Part shown: in pieces, positions 8,181-16,757 of the stretch
Layout: every line of letters begins with the position of its first letter
Position numbering within the stretch: position 1 is the stretch's first letter
Origin: Deltaproteobacteria bacterium
Lineage (GTDB): Bacteria > Desulfobacterota > Binatia > DP-6
Assembly: GCA_005888095.1 (NCBI GenBank)
Contig: VBKF01000098.1
Location: 1-64,000 of the forward strand
Length of the DNA: 64,000 nucleotides
Direction of reading: 5' to 3'
Program-made: the position numbers and the translations under genes
The notes under the pieces: generated by a model
Told to the model about the DNA's origin: nothing
Seen by the model: the letters and a program-made list of their open reading frames with translations, nothing else
Database searches by the model: none

Positions 8181-8728
8181 TCCCGCTCGCCGCCCTGCCG
8201 ACGGTGAACGCGGTCCTGAACGCGACGAGCGCCGTGCTCCTGTTCCTCGGCTACGCCGCGATCCGCCGCCGAGCGGTGCGGCTCCACCGCGCCTGCATGC
8301 TGGGGGCCTTCGTCGCCTCGACCGTCTTCCTCGTGTCCTACGTCACCTACCACGTGCAGGCGGGCACGACGCGCTTTCCCGGGGAGGGCTGGGTCCGTGC
8401 CGTGTACTTCTCCATCCTCGGGACGCACACGCTCCTCGCGGCTTGCATCCCACCGCTGGCGCTGACGACGCTCGGCCTCGCCCTCCGCGGCCGTTTCGAG
8501 CGCCATGCCCGTCTGGCGCGCTGGACGCTCCCCACCTGGCTCTACGTGTCGGTGACGGGCGTCGTGATCTACGTGCTGCTGTACCACCCGCCCTTCGGGA
8601 TTTACGCGGTCGTCCGCCGGGCGAGCGCGGTGGTTCCGGCGAGCATGGCGAGCGCGAAGCCGCCGAGCACGGCGAGCGAGAGCCCGAGGCCCGGCAGCCC
8701 GGCCGCCGGCGCCGCGTCGCCCAGGTAG
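8177..8728 (+). CDS. DUF420 membrane protein of the oxidase cluster
   Basis: 183 residues starting at GTG 8177 inside the SCO stop. Four hydrophobic segments and conserved His (VSYVTYHVQAG, LGTHTLLAA, HARLARWTLPTWLYVSVTGVVIYV) match the DUF420 family, found in cox operons and linked to oxidase assembly. The family-like part ends near YHPPFG (about residue 141); the last 40 residues are Ser/Ala/Pro-rich and are encoded antisense to the permease at 8602. That tail may be an incidental extension. Confidence 0.8.
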   Translation: MIPLAALPTVNAVLNATSAVLLFLGYAAIRRRAVRLHRACMLGAFVASTVFLVSYVTYHVQAGTTRFPGEGWVRAVYFSILGTHTLLAACIPPLALTTLGLALRGRFERHARLARWTLPTWLYVSVTGVVIYVLLYHPPFGIYAVVRRASAVVPASMASAKPPSTASESPRPGSPAAGAASPR

Positions 8729-9375
8729 AGGCAACGGCGAAGCGCGGCCATCCCGTAGGTGAGCGGGTCGATGCGCATGAGCCACCGGAGCGCCCGCGGC
8801 GCCCCGGTGGCCGGAAAGAAGGCGCCCGAGAGGAGCCACAGCGGGATGAGCAGCAGGTTCATGATGGCATGGAACCCCTGCGTCGACTCCATGCGCCAGG
8901 CGATGAAGAGCCCGAGGTTGACCAGGGCGAAAGCGAGGAGCGCCATCACACCGGCGGCGGCGACCACGCGGGCCACGTCGAGCCGCACGCCGGCGAGCGG
9001 GGCCAGCGCCAGGAAGAGCAGGCCCTGCAACACGGCGAGCGTCGAGCCGCCGAGCGCCTGACCGAGGACGATCGCCGTGCGCGCCACCGGCGCGACCAGC
9101 ACCCCTTGCAGAAACCCCGTCCGCCGATCCTCGACGGTCGAGATGGTCGCGAAGATGGCGGTGAAGAGGAGGACGAGCGCCAGCACGCCCGGGTAGAAGT
9201 ACTCGAGGTAGCCGACGCCCGCGGCCGCGCCGGCCGGCCGGAAGGAAGCGGAGAGGCCTCCGCCGAGGAGCAGCCAGAAGACGACCGGCTGCACGAGGGC
9301 GCCCACCAGACGGCTGCGCTGCCGGATGAAGCGCATCACCTCCCGCTGCCAGAGCGTGGCGACCGCCAGCATCAT
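8602..9375 (-). CDS. ABC-2 type transporter permease (DrrB/NodJ-like)
   Basis: 257 residues with six membrane helices in the ABC-2 arrangement (LVGALVQPVVFWLLLGGGL, then PGVLALVLLFTAIFATIS, with a late LLLIPLWLLSGAFFP). The ATG at 9375 overlaps the ATPase stop as ATGA, so the two are translationally coupled. Together they form an exporter whose substrate is unknown. It ends convergently with DUF420, overlapping by 127 bases. Similar ATPase/permease pairs occur beside oxidase genes in Deltaproteobacteria-like genomes, so a role in oxidase maturation is as likely as glycan or drug export. Confidence 0.85.
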   Translation of the reverse strand: MMLAVATLWQREVMRFIRQRSRLVGALVQPVVFWLLLGGGLSASFRPAGAAAGVGYLEYFYPGVLALVLLFTAIFATISTVEDRRTGFLQGVLVAPVARTAIVLGQALGGSTLAVLQGLLFLALAPLAGVRLDVARVVAAAGVMALLAFALVNLGLFIAWRMESTQGFHAIMNLLLIPLWLLSGAFFPATGAPRALRWLMRIDPLTYGMAALRRCLYLGDAAPAAGLPGLGLSLAVLGGFALAMLAGTTALARRTTA

Positions 9376-10409
9376 GCCTCCGCGCCCGCGACGAAGCGGC
9401 GTCCCGTGGCGTGCACGAAGACGTCCTCGAGCGTCGGCCTCCCGTAGGTGATCGCCCGCACCGCGTCGGGGAAGGTCTCGACGAGGTCTCGCACCAGCTC
9501 GTGCGCGCGCGCGTGCTCGAGGCGCAGCGTCCCGTCGACCAGCGTGCCCACGATGCCGAATCGTGCCTGCACCCCGTCGCGCAGCATCTCGGCGGCGGGC
9601 GTCTCGACGACCAGGACGTCCCCTCCGACCGACGCCTTGAGGGCGTCGGGTGCGCCGAGGGCCACCACGCGGCCGCGGTCGAGGATCGCGACCCGCTCGC
9701 ACCGCTCTGCCTCCTCCAGGTGGTGCGTGGTCAGCACGACGGTGACGCCGTCCGCGTCGCGCAGCGCGCGCAGCTCCGCCAGGAAGTCGCGCCGGGCGGC
9801 GGGGTCGAGCCCCGTGCTCGGCTCGTCGAGGAGCAGGACCGCGGGCCGGGGGAGGAGACCCTTGGCGAGCTCGACGCGGCGGCGGAGTCCCCCCGAGAGC
9901 CGATCGACGAGATCCCGCCGGCGCTCGGCGATCCCGAGGCGGTGCAGGAGGGCGTCGATGCGCCGGGTGAGCTCGGGACCGCGCAGGCCGTAGAGCCGAC
10001 CGTGATGGCGGAGGTTCTCCTCGACGGTGAGCCTGCCGTCGACGCTCGCATGCTGGAAGACGACGCCCAGCCGGCGGCGCACGGCGTCGGGCGCGCCGCG
10101 CACGTCGTCGCCGAGGATGCGCGCGACGCCTCCGTCCGCGGGCAGGAGGGTCGCGAGGATCCGGAAGAGCGTGCTCTTGCCGCCGCCGTTCGGCCCGAGG
10201 AGGCCGAAGAGCTCGCCACGCGCGACGGTGAACGACACCCCGGCGAGCGCCTGGCGCGTGCCGAAGCGACGGCGCAGGTCGATGACCTCGACCGCCGGCG
10301 TGCCGGCGGCGGGAACTTCGATCGCCGGGACGCCTGCGGCCGGCGCCGTCAGCGCGGCGGCGCCGGCCGCCGCTCCAGGCGCGTCACGAGATGGTCGAGC
10401 GCGAGCCAT
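9372..10409 (-). CDS. ABC transporter ATP-binding protein (DrrA/NatA-like)
   Basis: 345 residues. An Ala/Pro-rich N-terminal stretch of about 45 residues precedes a nucleotide-binding domain with Walker A GLLGPNGGGKST, Q-loop VVFQHAS, signature LSGGLRRRVELAKGL, Walker B AVLLLDEPSTGLDP and switch TTHHLEE. The LSGGL signature deviates slightly from LSGGQ. A C-terminal accessory domain follows, as in the DrrA family. ATG 10409 overlaps the DUF983 gene by 61 bases; a later start within the Ala/Pro stretch is possible. It powers the permease at 8602. Confidence 0.9.
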   Translation of the reverse strand: MARARPSRDAPGAAAGAAALTAPAAGVPAIEVPAAGTPAVEVIDLRRRFGTRQALAGVSFTVARGELFGLLGPNGGGKSTLFRILATLLPADGGVARILGDDVRGAPDAVRRRLGVVFQHASVDGRLTVEENLRHHGRLYGLRGPELTRRIDALLHRLGIAERRRDLVDRLSGGLRRRVELAKGLLPRPAVLLLDEPSTGLDPAARRDFLAELRALRDADGVTVVLTTHHLEEAERCERVAILDRGRVVALGAPDALKASVGGDVLVVETPAAEMLRDGVQARFGIVGTLVDGTLRLEHARAHELVRDLVETFPDAVRAITYGRPTLEDVFVHATGRRFVAGAEA

Positions 10410-10720
10410 AGGCTCCGGGAATAGCGGAAGAAGAGGAGTGGGACCAGCGTGACCAGCGTGATCCCCAGCGCGAGCTGCTCGCGGAGCGTCAACCCGACCG
10501 TCCAGTCGAGCAGGAGGACCGTGCCGAAGGCGACCGTCACCGTGGCGGCGTAGTTCAGGTAGATCGCACCCACGAAGTAGCCCGGCTCGCGCTCGTAGAC
10601 GAGCCCGCACACCGCGCACCGCTCGAGCATCGTGAACCAGCCTGCGAACAGCGCCGAGCGGCCGCAGCGCGGGCAGCGAAGCCGCACCGCACGCCCGAGG
10701 ACGCGCCAGAGGCGGCTCAC
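10349..10720 (-). CDS. DUF983 zinc-ribbon membrane protein
   Basis: 123 residues from GTG 10720, overlapping the asnB stop as GTGA. An N-terminal zinc-ribbon-like motif (RCPRCGRSALFAGWF, then CAVCG) is followed by two membrane helices and a basic tail, the standard layout of DUF983. Members often sit in cytochrome oxidase clusters, which here lie just downstream in the same neighbourhood. Its function is not established. Confidence 0.8.
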   Translation of the reverse strand: MSRLWRVLGRAVRLRCPRCGRSALFAGWFTMLERCAVCGLVYEREPGYFVGAIYLNYAATVTVAFGTVLLLDWTVGLTLREQLALGITLVTLVPLLFFRYSRSLWLALDHLVTRLERRPAPPR

Positions 10721-12597
10721 GCGGCGCCGACGCCCTCCCCGTCGAGGAAGACCCGCGACCAGACCTCGAAGTTGAGGAGCACCCAGACCTGCATGAAGGC
10801 ACCGTGGCGGCCGGCCAGGTAGGCCTGCCAGATGCGCGCGACGGCCCTGGCGTCGAACAGACCCCGCGCGCGCGCCCGCGTGCCGAGCAGCAGCTCCTCG
10901 GCGAACGGCCGGCACTCGGCGCGGAACCAGCGGTCGAGCGGCAGCGTGAAGCCGTGCTTCGGGCGGTGGAGGACCACGTCGGGCACCAGCCCGGCAGCGG
11001 CGCGCCGGAGGAGATGCTTCGGCTCGCGCCCCCACTTCAGCTGCGAGGGCATGCCCGCCACGAGCTCCACGAGGCGATGATCGAGGAACGGCACACGCGC
11101 TTCGAGCCCGACGCTCATGCTCATCTTGTCGACCTTCATGAGGAGGTCCTCGGGCAGCCAGGTCGAGAGGTCGGCGAGCAGGTAGCGATTGAGCGGGTCG
11201 AGGCGCTGCCCGCGACGGAAGAGCGTGCGGAAGAGCTCGAGGCCGTCGTGCCCGTTCGGCGCCGCGCCGGCTGCGGGGGCGAGCAGCCGCTCCATCTCCT
11301 CGGGCCGGAACACGGCCTTCATGCGACGGTAGCCCGCCACCGGGTCGAAGCCGCCCGCCTCGAGCGCCTTCGCCATCTTCGGCGGGGCCAGCCGCCCGCC
11401 GAGCGCGCCGAGCAGCCGGCGCGCTCCGCGCGGCAGCCGCTCGTAATGCCGCAGCAGGCTCGCGAACCGGTAGTGCGGGTAGCCCGCAAACAGCTCGTCG
11501 GCGCCCTCCCCGGTGAGCACGACCTTCACGTGGCGGCGAGCGAACTCGGAGAGCAGGAAGGTCGGGATCGCGGCGTAATCGGCGATCGGCTCGTCGAGGT
11601 GATAGACCGTCCTCGGCAAGAGGTGCTCGACGTCCATCGACCCGACGACGAGCGTCCGGTGATCCGCTCCGAAGTGACGCGCGACACGCTCGGCGTGCGC
11701 GCTCTCGTCGTACGCGCCCGGCACGCGGAAGCCCACGGCGAAGGTCTGGACCGGCCGGTCGGTGATCCCCGTCATGAGCGCCGTCACGGTGCTCGAGTCG
11801 ACGCCGCCCGAGAGGAAGGCGCCGAGCGGCACGTCGCTCAACAGCCGGCGGCGGACGGAGTCGCGGAGGAGCTCCCGCAGCGCCTCCACGTAGCGCTCCT
11901 CCGGCCACGCCGGTCCCGGCTCCGCGGGCACCTCCCAGTAGACCCGCTCCACGACCCCGGCGGCGGTCGCCTCGAGCACGGTGCCGGGCCGCAGCCGCAC
12001 GACGTCGCGGAAGATCGTCTGCCGGTCCGGGTTGTACTGGAAGGTGAGGTAGGCGCGGAGCGCCTCGGGGCTGATGGCACGGCCGACGGACGGATCCTGG
12101 AGGAGAGCCTTCAGCTCCGAGGCGAAGACGAGCCGGCCGCGGGTGACCGTGTAGTAGAGCGGCTTCTCACCGAGCCGGTCACGGTAGAGGAGGAGGCGGC
12201 GGCGGCGGTCGTCCCACAGCGCGATGGCGAACATCCCGTTCAGCCGCTCGACGAAGTCGGCGCCGTGCTCCTCGTACGCGTGGACGATCACCTCGGTGTC
12301 GGTGGACGTCCGGAAGCGGTGGCCCTTCTGCTCGAGCGCCGCGCGCAGCTCGGGGTAGTTGTAGATCTCGCCGTTGTAGACGGTCCACACCGTGCCGTCC
12401 TCGTTGGCGATGGGCTGGCGGCCGTCGGCGAGGCCGATGATGCTGAGCCGCCGGTTCGCCAGGCCCACGGGACCGTTCACGTAAAAGCCGTCGTCGTCCG
12501 GGCCGCGGTGCGCGATCGCGGCGTTCAGACGGTGGAGCAGGAGCTCGTCGATCCGCGCGCGGGGGTCGAGATGGAAGATGCCGGTGATGCCGCACAT
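10717..12597 (-). CDS. asnB: Asparagine synthase-type amidotransferase (AsnB family)
   Basis: 626 residues. Class II glutamine amidotransferase domain first, with the catalytic Cys2 (MCGITGIFH), RGPDDDGF and NGEIYNYPELR. The synthetase domain follows, with the pyrophosphate loop FLSGGVDSSTV and GEGADELFAGYPHY. The gene sits between glycosyltransferases and an exporter, and such AsnB homologs in EPS loci probably convert a carboxylated sugar or related acid to an amide rather than make asparagine. It begins 7 bases after the glycosyltransferase stop. The activity is family knowledge; the glycan substrate is inference. Confidence 0.9.
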   Translation of the reverse strand: MCGITGIFHLDPRARIDELLLHRLNAAIAHRGPDDDGFYVNGPVGLANRRLSIIGLADGRQPIANEDGTVWTVYNGEIYNYPELRAALEQKGHRFRTSTDTEVIVHAYEEHGADFVERLNGMFAIALWDDRRRRLLLYRDRLGEKPLYYTVTRGRLVFASELKALLQDPSVGRAISPEALRAYLTFQYNPDRQTIFRDVVRLRPGTVLEATAAGVVERVYWEVPAEPGPAWPEERYVEALRELLRDSVRRRLLSDVPLGAFLSGGVDSSTVTALMTGITDRPVQTFAVGFRVPGAYDESAHAERVARHFGADHRTLVVGSMDVEHLLPRTVYHLDEPIADYAAIPTFLLSEFARRHVKVVLTGEGADELFAGYPHYRFASLLRHYERLPRGARRLLGALGGRLAPPKMAKALEAGGFDPVAGYRRMKAVFRPEEMERLLAPAAGAAPNGHDGLELFRTLFRRGQRLDPLNRYLLADLSTWLPEDLLMKVDKMSMSVGLEARVPFLDHRLVELVAGMPSQLKWGREPKHLLRRAAAGLVPDVVLHRPKHGFTLPLDRWFRAECRPFAEELLLGTRARARGLFDARAVARIWQAYLAGRHGAFMQVWVLLNFEVWSRVFLDGEGVGAA

Positions 12598-12604
12598 GGC
12601 TCAG

Positions 12605-13708
12605 TCACGCGGCGAGCACATCGTCGAACATCCTTTCCCACGCCCGCACCACGGTCGGCACCGCGAACGGTGCCAGCGTCGGCGCGATCTGCGCGCGCAG
12701 GCGCGTGCGCTCCTCGGGCGCGCCGAGCAGGCGGCCGAGCGCGCGCGCCAGCGCGTCCCGGTCCGCGGGCGGCACGAGGAGCCCGTTCACCCCGTCGCGG
12801 ACGACCTCGCGCACGCCGTCGGAGCAGGCATAGGCGACGACGGGGCAGCCCGCGGCGAGGGCCTCCAGGACGACGTTGGGCAGCCCCTCGTAGCGTGAGG
12901 AGAGCACGAAGACGTCCGCGGCAGCGAAGTAGCGATACGGGTGCGGCTGGAAGCCGGCGAAGCGGACCGCGTCGCCGAGACCCAGCCGATGCGTCCGGGC
13001 CGCGAGCACCTCGCGGTCCGGTCCGTCGCCGAGGATCGTCAGCATCGCGCCGAGGCCGTCGGCGCGCACGCGCGCGAAGGCGTCGAGCAGGAGATCGAAG
13101 CCCTTCTGCGGCCCGAGGCGGCCCGCCGCCACGACGTGCGGGCCCGGTCCCCCGTACGGCCGCTCGCCGGTCTGAGCCTCCTCCGTGACGCGCGCCACGT
13201 CGACCGGGTTGTAGATGCGGGCCACCTGCCCCGGCCGCGTGCGGACGCGGGCTGCGATCTCGCGCGCCGCGCCGTCGGACTGGGTGACGATCCGGTCGGC
13301 GGCGCGGACCTGCCGGAGGTAGCAGCGGTAGAGGAGGTCCTGATGGCGGCTGTGCTCGAAATAGATCTCCCCGATCACCTCGCGGACGACGAGTCGGGTC
13401 GGCGGGAGCAGGGGCCGGACGAGGAGAAGCGCGAAGTTCATGTAGCCCTGCGTCGAGGCGACGACCGCGGGTCGGAGCCGCCGGACCGTGCGCACCAGCG
13501 CCGGCAGCGCATGGCGGAGCCGCGACGCGCCGAGCGTATGCACGGGGACGTCGGCCGGTACCTCGCCGAGATAGGGTCCGACCCCGTCGGCCAGCACCAG
13601 ATGGGGCTCGAAGCGCCGCCGGTCGAGGTGGCGGAGCAGCGTCACCACCACGCGCTCGGCCCCGCCGCCGTGTAGGCCGGGAAGCGCGAACAGGATGCGC
13701 GCCGCCAC
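12605..13708 (-). CDS. Glycosyltransferase family 4
   Basis: 367 residues from GTG 13708. A GT-B fold with the N-terminal LPGLHGGGAERVVVTLLRHL motif, a second Rossmann domain starting near VVAAGRLGPQKGFDLLLDAF and the donor-binding EGLPNVVLEALAAGCPVVA. It transfers a sugar from a nucleotide donor, probably in repeat-unit assembly at the inner face of the membrane. Four bases separate it from the upstream glycosyltransferase, and it belongs to the same minus-strand operon as AsnB. Donor and acceptor cannot be read from the sequence. Confidence 0.88.
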   Translation of the reverse strand: MAARILFALPGLHGGGAERVVVTLLRHLDRRRFEPHLVLADGVGPYLGEVPADVPVHTLGASRLRHALPALVRTVRRLRPAVVASTQGYMNFALLLVRPLLPPTRLVVREVIGEIYFEHSRHQDLLYRCYLRQVRAADRIVTQSDGAAREIAARVRTRPGQVARIYNPVDVARVTEEAQTGERPYGGPGPHVVAAGRLGPQKGFDLLLDAFARVRADGLGAMLTILGDGPDREVLAARTHRLGLGDAVRFAGFQPHPYRYFAAADVFVLSSRYEGLPNVVLEALAAGCPVVAYACSDGVREVVRDGVNGLLVPPADRDALARALGRLLGAPEERTRLRAQIAPTLAPFAVPTVVRAWERMFDDVLAA

Positions 13709-13712
13709 GATG

Positions 13713-14969
13713 CTAGGGTCCCCCGAGCAGGCGCGCCAGCCGCTCGACGTTGCGGCCGAGGTCGAAGCGCTCGAGGACGAGGGCCCGTCCTGCGGCGCCC
13801 AGCCGCCGGCCGAGGCCCGGGTCGAGGAGGATGCGGGCCAGCGCGTCGGTGAGGCCGCCGACGTCCCCCGGCTCGACGAGCAACCCGGTGTGCTCGGGCA
13901 GGACGACCTCGGGGATGCCCGAGAGCCGCGTCGCCACCACAGGCGTCTCCACGGCGAGGGCCTCCAGGATGGTGTTCGGAATCCCGTCCATCGACCCGCG
14001 GCGGTCGACGACGCTCGGATGCGCCAGCACGGCCGCCCGGCGCAGCAGCGCCACGAGCTCGCGGTGGGGGAGCCGGCCGGCGAGCTCGATGCGGCCGGCG
14101 AGGCCGAGCCCCCGGATCTGCCGCTCGAGACGCGTCCGCTCGGGCCCGTCACCCACCAGCACGCAGCGGAAGGGCACCCCGCGCGCGGCGAGCCGTGCGC
14201 ACGCGCCCACCAGACGATCGAGGCCCTTCTTCGGATGCAGGCTGGCACCGCCCACGATCAGCTCGGAGGCGCGCCCCCGGCCCGGCAGGTAGGCCGCGAG
14301 CTCGAGGCCGTGATGGCAGAGCACGATCTTCTCGGCGTCCGCGCGGTCGCGTGCGAGCGAGGCCAGGAGCCCGCGGTTGTACGCCGTGCACGTCACCACG
14401 CGATCGGCGCCCGCGATGCGCGCCGGGAGCTGGCGCCGATTGGCGCGCGCGTGGATGTCGTAGGCGTGGGCGGTGAAGCTGTAGGAGGTGCCGCGGAACG
14501 CGGCGAGCACGCGCACGACGGCCGTCGGCAGCGACGCGAAGTGTGCATGCAGGCGGCAGGGCGGTGCCGGCAGGCGTCGGCCGTAGGCGAGCGCCAGCGG
14601 CAGGACCGCAAGCTGCTTGACCGCCAGCCGCGGCGTCCGGAGCGCCGCCGCCACGTCGCGGAGACCGCGACCGAGCGCCCGGAGGGCCGGCCCCGGTGCC
14701 CTTCGCACCGTCTGGCACGCCTCGACGAGCAGGCGCCCGGGGCGCGGCGGGTAGACAGCGACCGGCACGAGCGCCCGCGCTTCCGGATCGGGAATGACGC
14801 TCGGCGGCGGGAGGAGGGAGAAGACGGTCACGTCGACGCCGCGCCGCACCAGCTCGCCGACCTCGCGGACGATGAATGTCTCGTTCGGCTCCGGGAACTG
14901 GCCGGTCACGAGCACCAGCGCGCCCGGCCCGGCCGCGGAGGCGGGCGCCGCCCGGGGCGCGCCGCTCAC
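13713..14969 (-). CDS. Glycosyltransferase family 4 (WcaL/colanic-acid type)
   Basis: 418 residues from GTG 14969. It has the features of WcaL-like enzymes: VTGQFPEPNETFIVREV near the N-terminus, LHAHFASLPT, SFTAHAYDI, GGASLHPKKGLDRLVGA and DGIPNTILEALAVETPVVA. GT-B fold, cytoplasmic. It is the first gene of the operon that runs down to the ABC permease at 8602. The 172 bases upstream, to 15141, contain no clear gene and presumably hold its promoter. Confidence 0.88.
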   Translation of the reverse strand: MSGAPRAAPASAAGPGALVLVTGQFPEPNETFIVREVGELVRRGVDVTVFSLLPPPSVIPDPEARALVPVAVYPPRPGRLLVEACQTVRRAPGPALRALGRGLRDVAAALRTPRLAVKQLAVLPLALAYGRRLPAPPCRLHAHFASLPTAVVRVLAAFRGTSYSFTAHAYDIHARANRRQLPARIAGADRVVTCTAYNRGLLASLARDRADAEKIVLCHHGLELAAYLPGRGRASELIVGGASLHPKKGLDRLVGACARLAARGVPFRCVLVGDGPERTRLERQIRGLGLAGRIELAGRLPHRELVALLRRAAVLAHPSVVDRRGSMDGIPNTILEALAVETPVVATRLSGIPEVVLPEHTGLLVEPGDVGGLTDALARILLDPGLGRRLGAAGRALVLERFDLGRNVERLARLLGGP

Positions 14970-15141
14970 GTCGCCCCGACCGGAGGCGCCCCGTTGTCGA
15001 TCGAGCGCTCCCCGGCCGCCGTCATGGGTCGGCTTCGAGGCAGCAAGCCGTATGCCCCCTGGGGCGTGGCCGTCAGCCCCGGCAGCCGTGGCCGCGACGC
15101 AAGGACCTTGCAGCGCTGCACGACACCGTCCGCCCCCCGCG

Positions 15142-15441
15142 TCAGCCTGGCGGGCGGGCGTTCGCGTCGCGCGGCGCGGAGGCCTCCGAGAAGACGAGCT
15201 TCAGGCGGCGCAGCGCCTGGAGGTTCGAGTCCATGGTGACCAGCTGCCTGATCAGCGCTTGCACCTGGTCGCACGCCCACGAGATCTCCTGAGGGGTCAG
15301 GGCCGAGACGGCGCGTTCCAACTGCTCATACAGCGCCAGCAGCTCGGCGACGTCGCGGACGCCGTTCTGGGTGAGCCGGCGCATGAGTTCGCCGTAGTAG
15401 CGCATGAGCTGATCTGCATCCCGGCGGATATCGGTGGCCAT
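15142..15441 (-). CDS. Small helical protein of unknown function
   Basis: 99 residues starting at ATG 15441 and followed by 86 bases to the divergent histidine kinase. The sequence is mostly amphipathic helix with Leu, Arg and Glu (MRYYGELMRRL, LLALYEQLERAV, VQALIRQLVTMDSNLQALRRL), likely a coiled coil or helical bundle. There is no signal peptide or membrane segment. I do not recognise a family. Its divergence from the kinase could mean shared regulation. Confidence 0.55.
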   Translation of the reverse strand: MATDIRRDADQLMRYYGELMRRLTQNGVRDVAELLALYEQLERAVSALTPQEISWACDQVQALIRQLVTMDSNLQALRRLKLVFSEASAPRDANARPPG

Positions 15442-15527
15442 GCGGTCTCCCTCGGGCTGCCCCGCCCAGGTGCGGGTCTTCCCCCATTGACGCCCGGAGC
15501 CAGCGAGGTCTACATCCAGCGCTCACC

Positions 15528-16757
15528 GTGAAGCAACAGAAAAGTGTCGGGGCGCCGGTTCTCGCCGCACCCCACGCTCCCCCGCTCGACGTCCTCCGGC
15601 TGGAGCAGTTCCTCGACCTGCAGCAGACCCTCCTCGCGGTTGCCGGCGACGCCGACGCGCTCCCCGAGCGCCTCGTGCACGCCGTCGCCGTCTTTCTCGG
15701 CGTCGAAGGGACGGCGGTCGGGATCGTCGAGGACGGCCGCTACCGCCTGCTGGCGACGCACGGCCTCGACCCCGCGTACCGGGCGCGCTTCGACGGACTC
15801 GCCGCCCACGACGAGGCCGTCGGCGCCGCGCTGGCCGAAAGCCGGCCGGTCGTGCTTCCCGCCGCCGGTGACACGGACCCCGGCCCCACCCTCCTGCTGC
15901 CGTTCGGCACGCTCGCGCCGCCCGGTGACCCGAGCGGCGCGCTCGCCGGCGCGCTGCACGTGATACCGCCGGCGGCTGGTCTCCCGGACGAGGACGTCAA
16001 CCTGGCGCAGGCGATCGCCGTGCTGGCGGGTGTGGCGCTCGCGAACGCGCGGCAAGCCGGGCGCCTCGCGCGTATCGCGCGCCTGAAGGGCGACGCGCTG
16101 AGCACCATGGCGCACGACCTGCGCGCGCCGCTGAACGCGCTCATCGGCTACACGAGCCTGCTCGGCGAAGGGGCGTTCGGCGCGCTCACCGAGGAGCAAC
16201 GCGAGGTGGCGGCGACGCTCGAGCGACAGGCAATCGAGCTCGTCGACCTGCTCGGCGCGACGCTCGACGTGGCACGGCTCGAGACCGGTCGGCTCCCGCT
16301 GCGCATCGAGACGTTCGGGCTGCCGGACGTCCTCGCGGCGCTCGGGGCGGGCACCTTCGCCCGCGCGAGCCAGGACGGGCTGATCGTGTGGCGCGCCGCG
16401 CCCGACCTCCCCCCGCTCCGCAGCGACCGGGTGAAGGTCAAGGAGATCGTGCAGAACCTGGTCGACAACGCGCTCAAGTACCACGCGGGGCGCGGCGTGG
16501 AGGTCGACGTCGGGCTCGCCCCGGATGCGGGACGAGTGCGGATCACGGTCCGCGACCGGGGCCCTGGCATCGCCGCCGAGGTGCTGCCGCGCCTCTTCGA
16601 GCCCTTCAGCCCGGGCGACGGCCGCAGCACCGGCTTCGGGCTCTACATCGTGCGCTGCCTCGCCGAAGCGCTCGGCGGGCGCGTCGCCGCCCGCAGCGAG
16701 CCCGGCGAGGGCACGGCGGTCACGGTCGAGCTGCCGCTCGCCGCCCCGGTTCGCTAG
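15528..16757 (+). CDS. Soluble GAF-type sensor histidine kinase
   Basis: 409 residues from GTG 15528. A GAF-like sensor region (about 20-180) is followed by a dimerisation/phosphoacceptor H-box MAHDLRAPLNALIGYTSLL (His about 196) and an HATPase domain with N-box VQNLVDNALKYH, G1 DRGPGI and G2 STGFGLYIV. No membrane helices are visible, so it should sense a cytoplasmic signal. No response regulator is adjacent, making it an orphan in this window. Its 3' end overlaps the convergent epimerase by 38 bases. Confidence 0.9.
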   Translation: MKQQKSVGAPVLAAPHAPPLDVLRLEQFLDLQQTLLAVAGDADALPERLVHAVAVFLGVEGTAVGIVEDGRYRLLATHGLDPAYRARFDGLAAHDEAVGAALAESRPVVLPAAGDTDPGPTLLLPFGTLAPPGDPSGALAGALHVIPPAAGLPDEDVNLAQAIAVLAGVALANARQAGRLARIARLKGDALSTMAHDLRAPLNALIGYTSLLGEGAFGALTEEQREVAATLERQAIELVDLLGATLDVARLETGRLPLRIETFGLPDVLAALGAGTFARASQDGLIVWRAAPDLPPLRSDRVKVKEIVQNLVDNALKYHAGRGVEVDVGLAPDAGRVRITVRDRGPGIAAEVLPRLFEPFSPGDGRSTGFGLYIVRCLAEALGGRVAARSEPGEGTAVTVELPLAAPVR

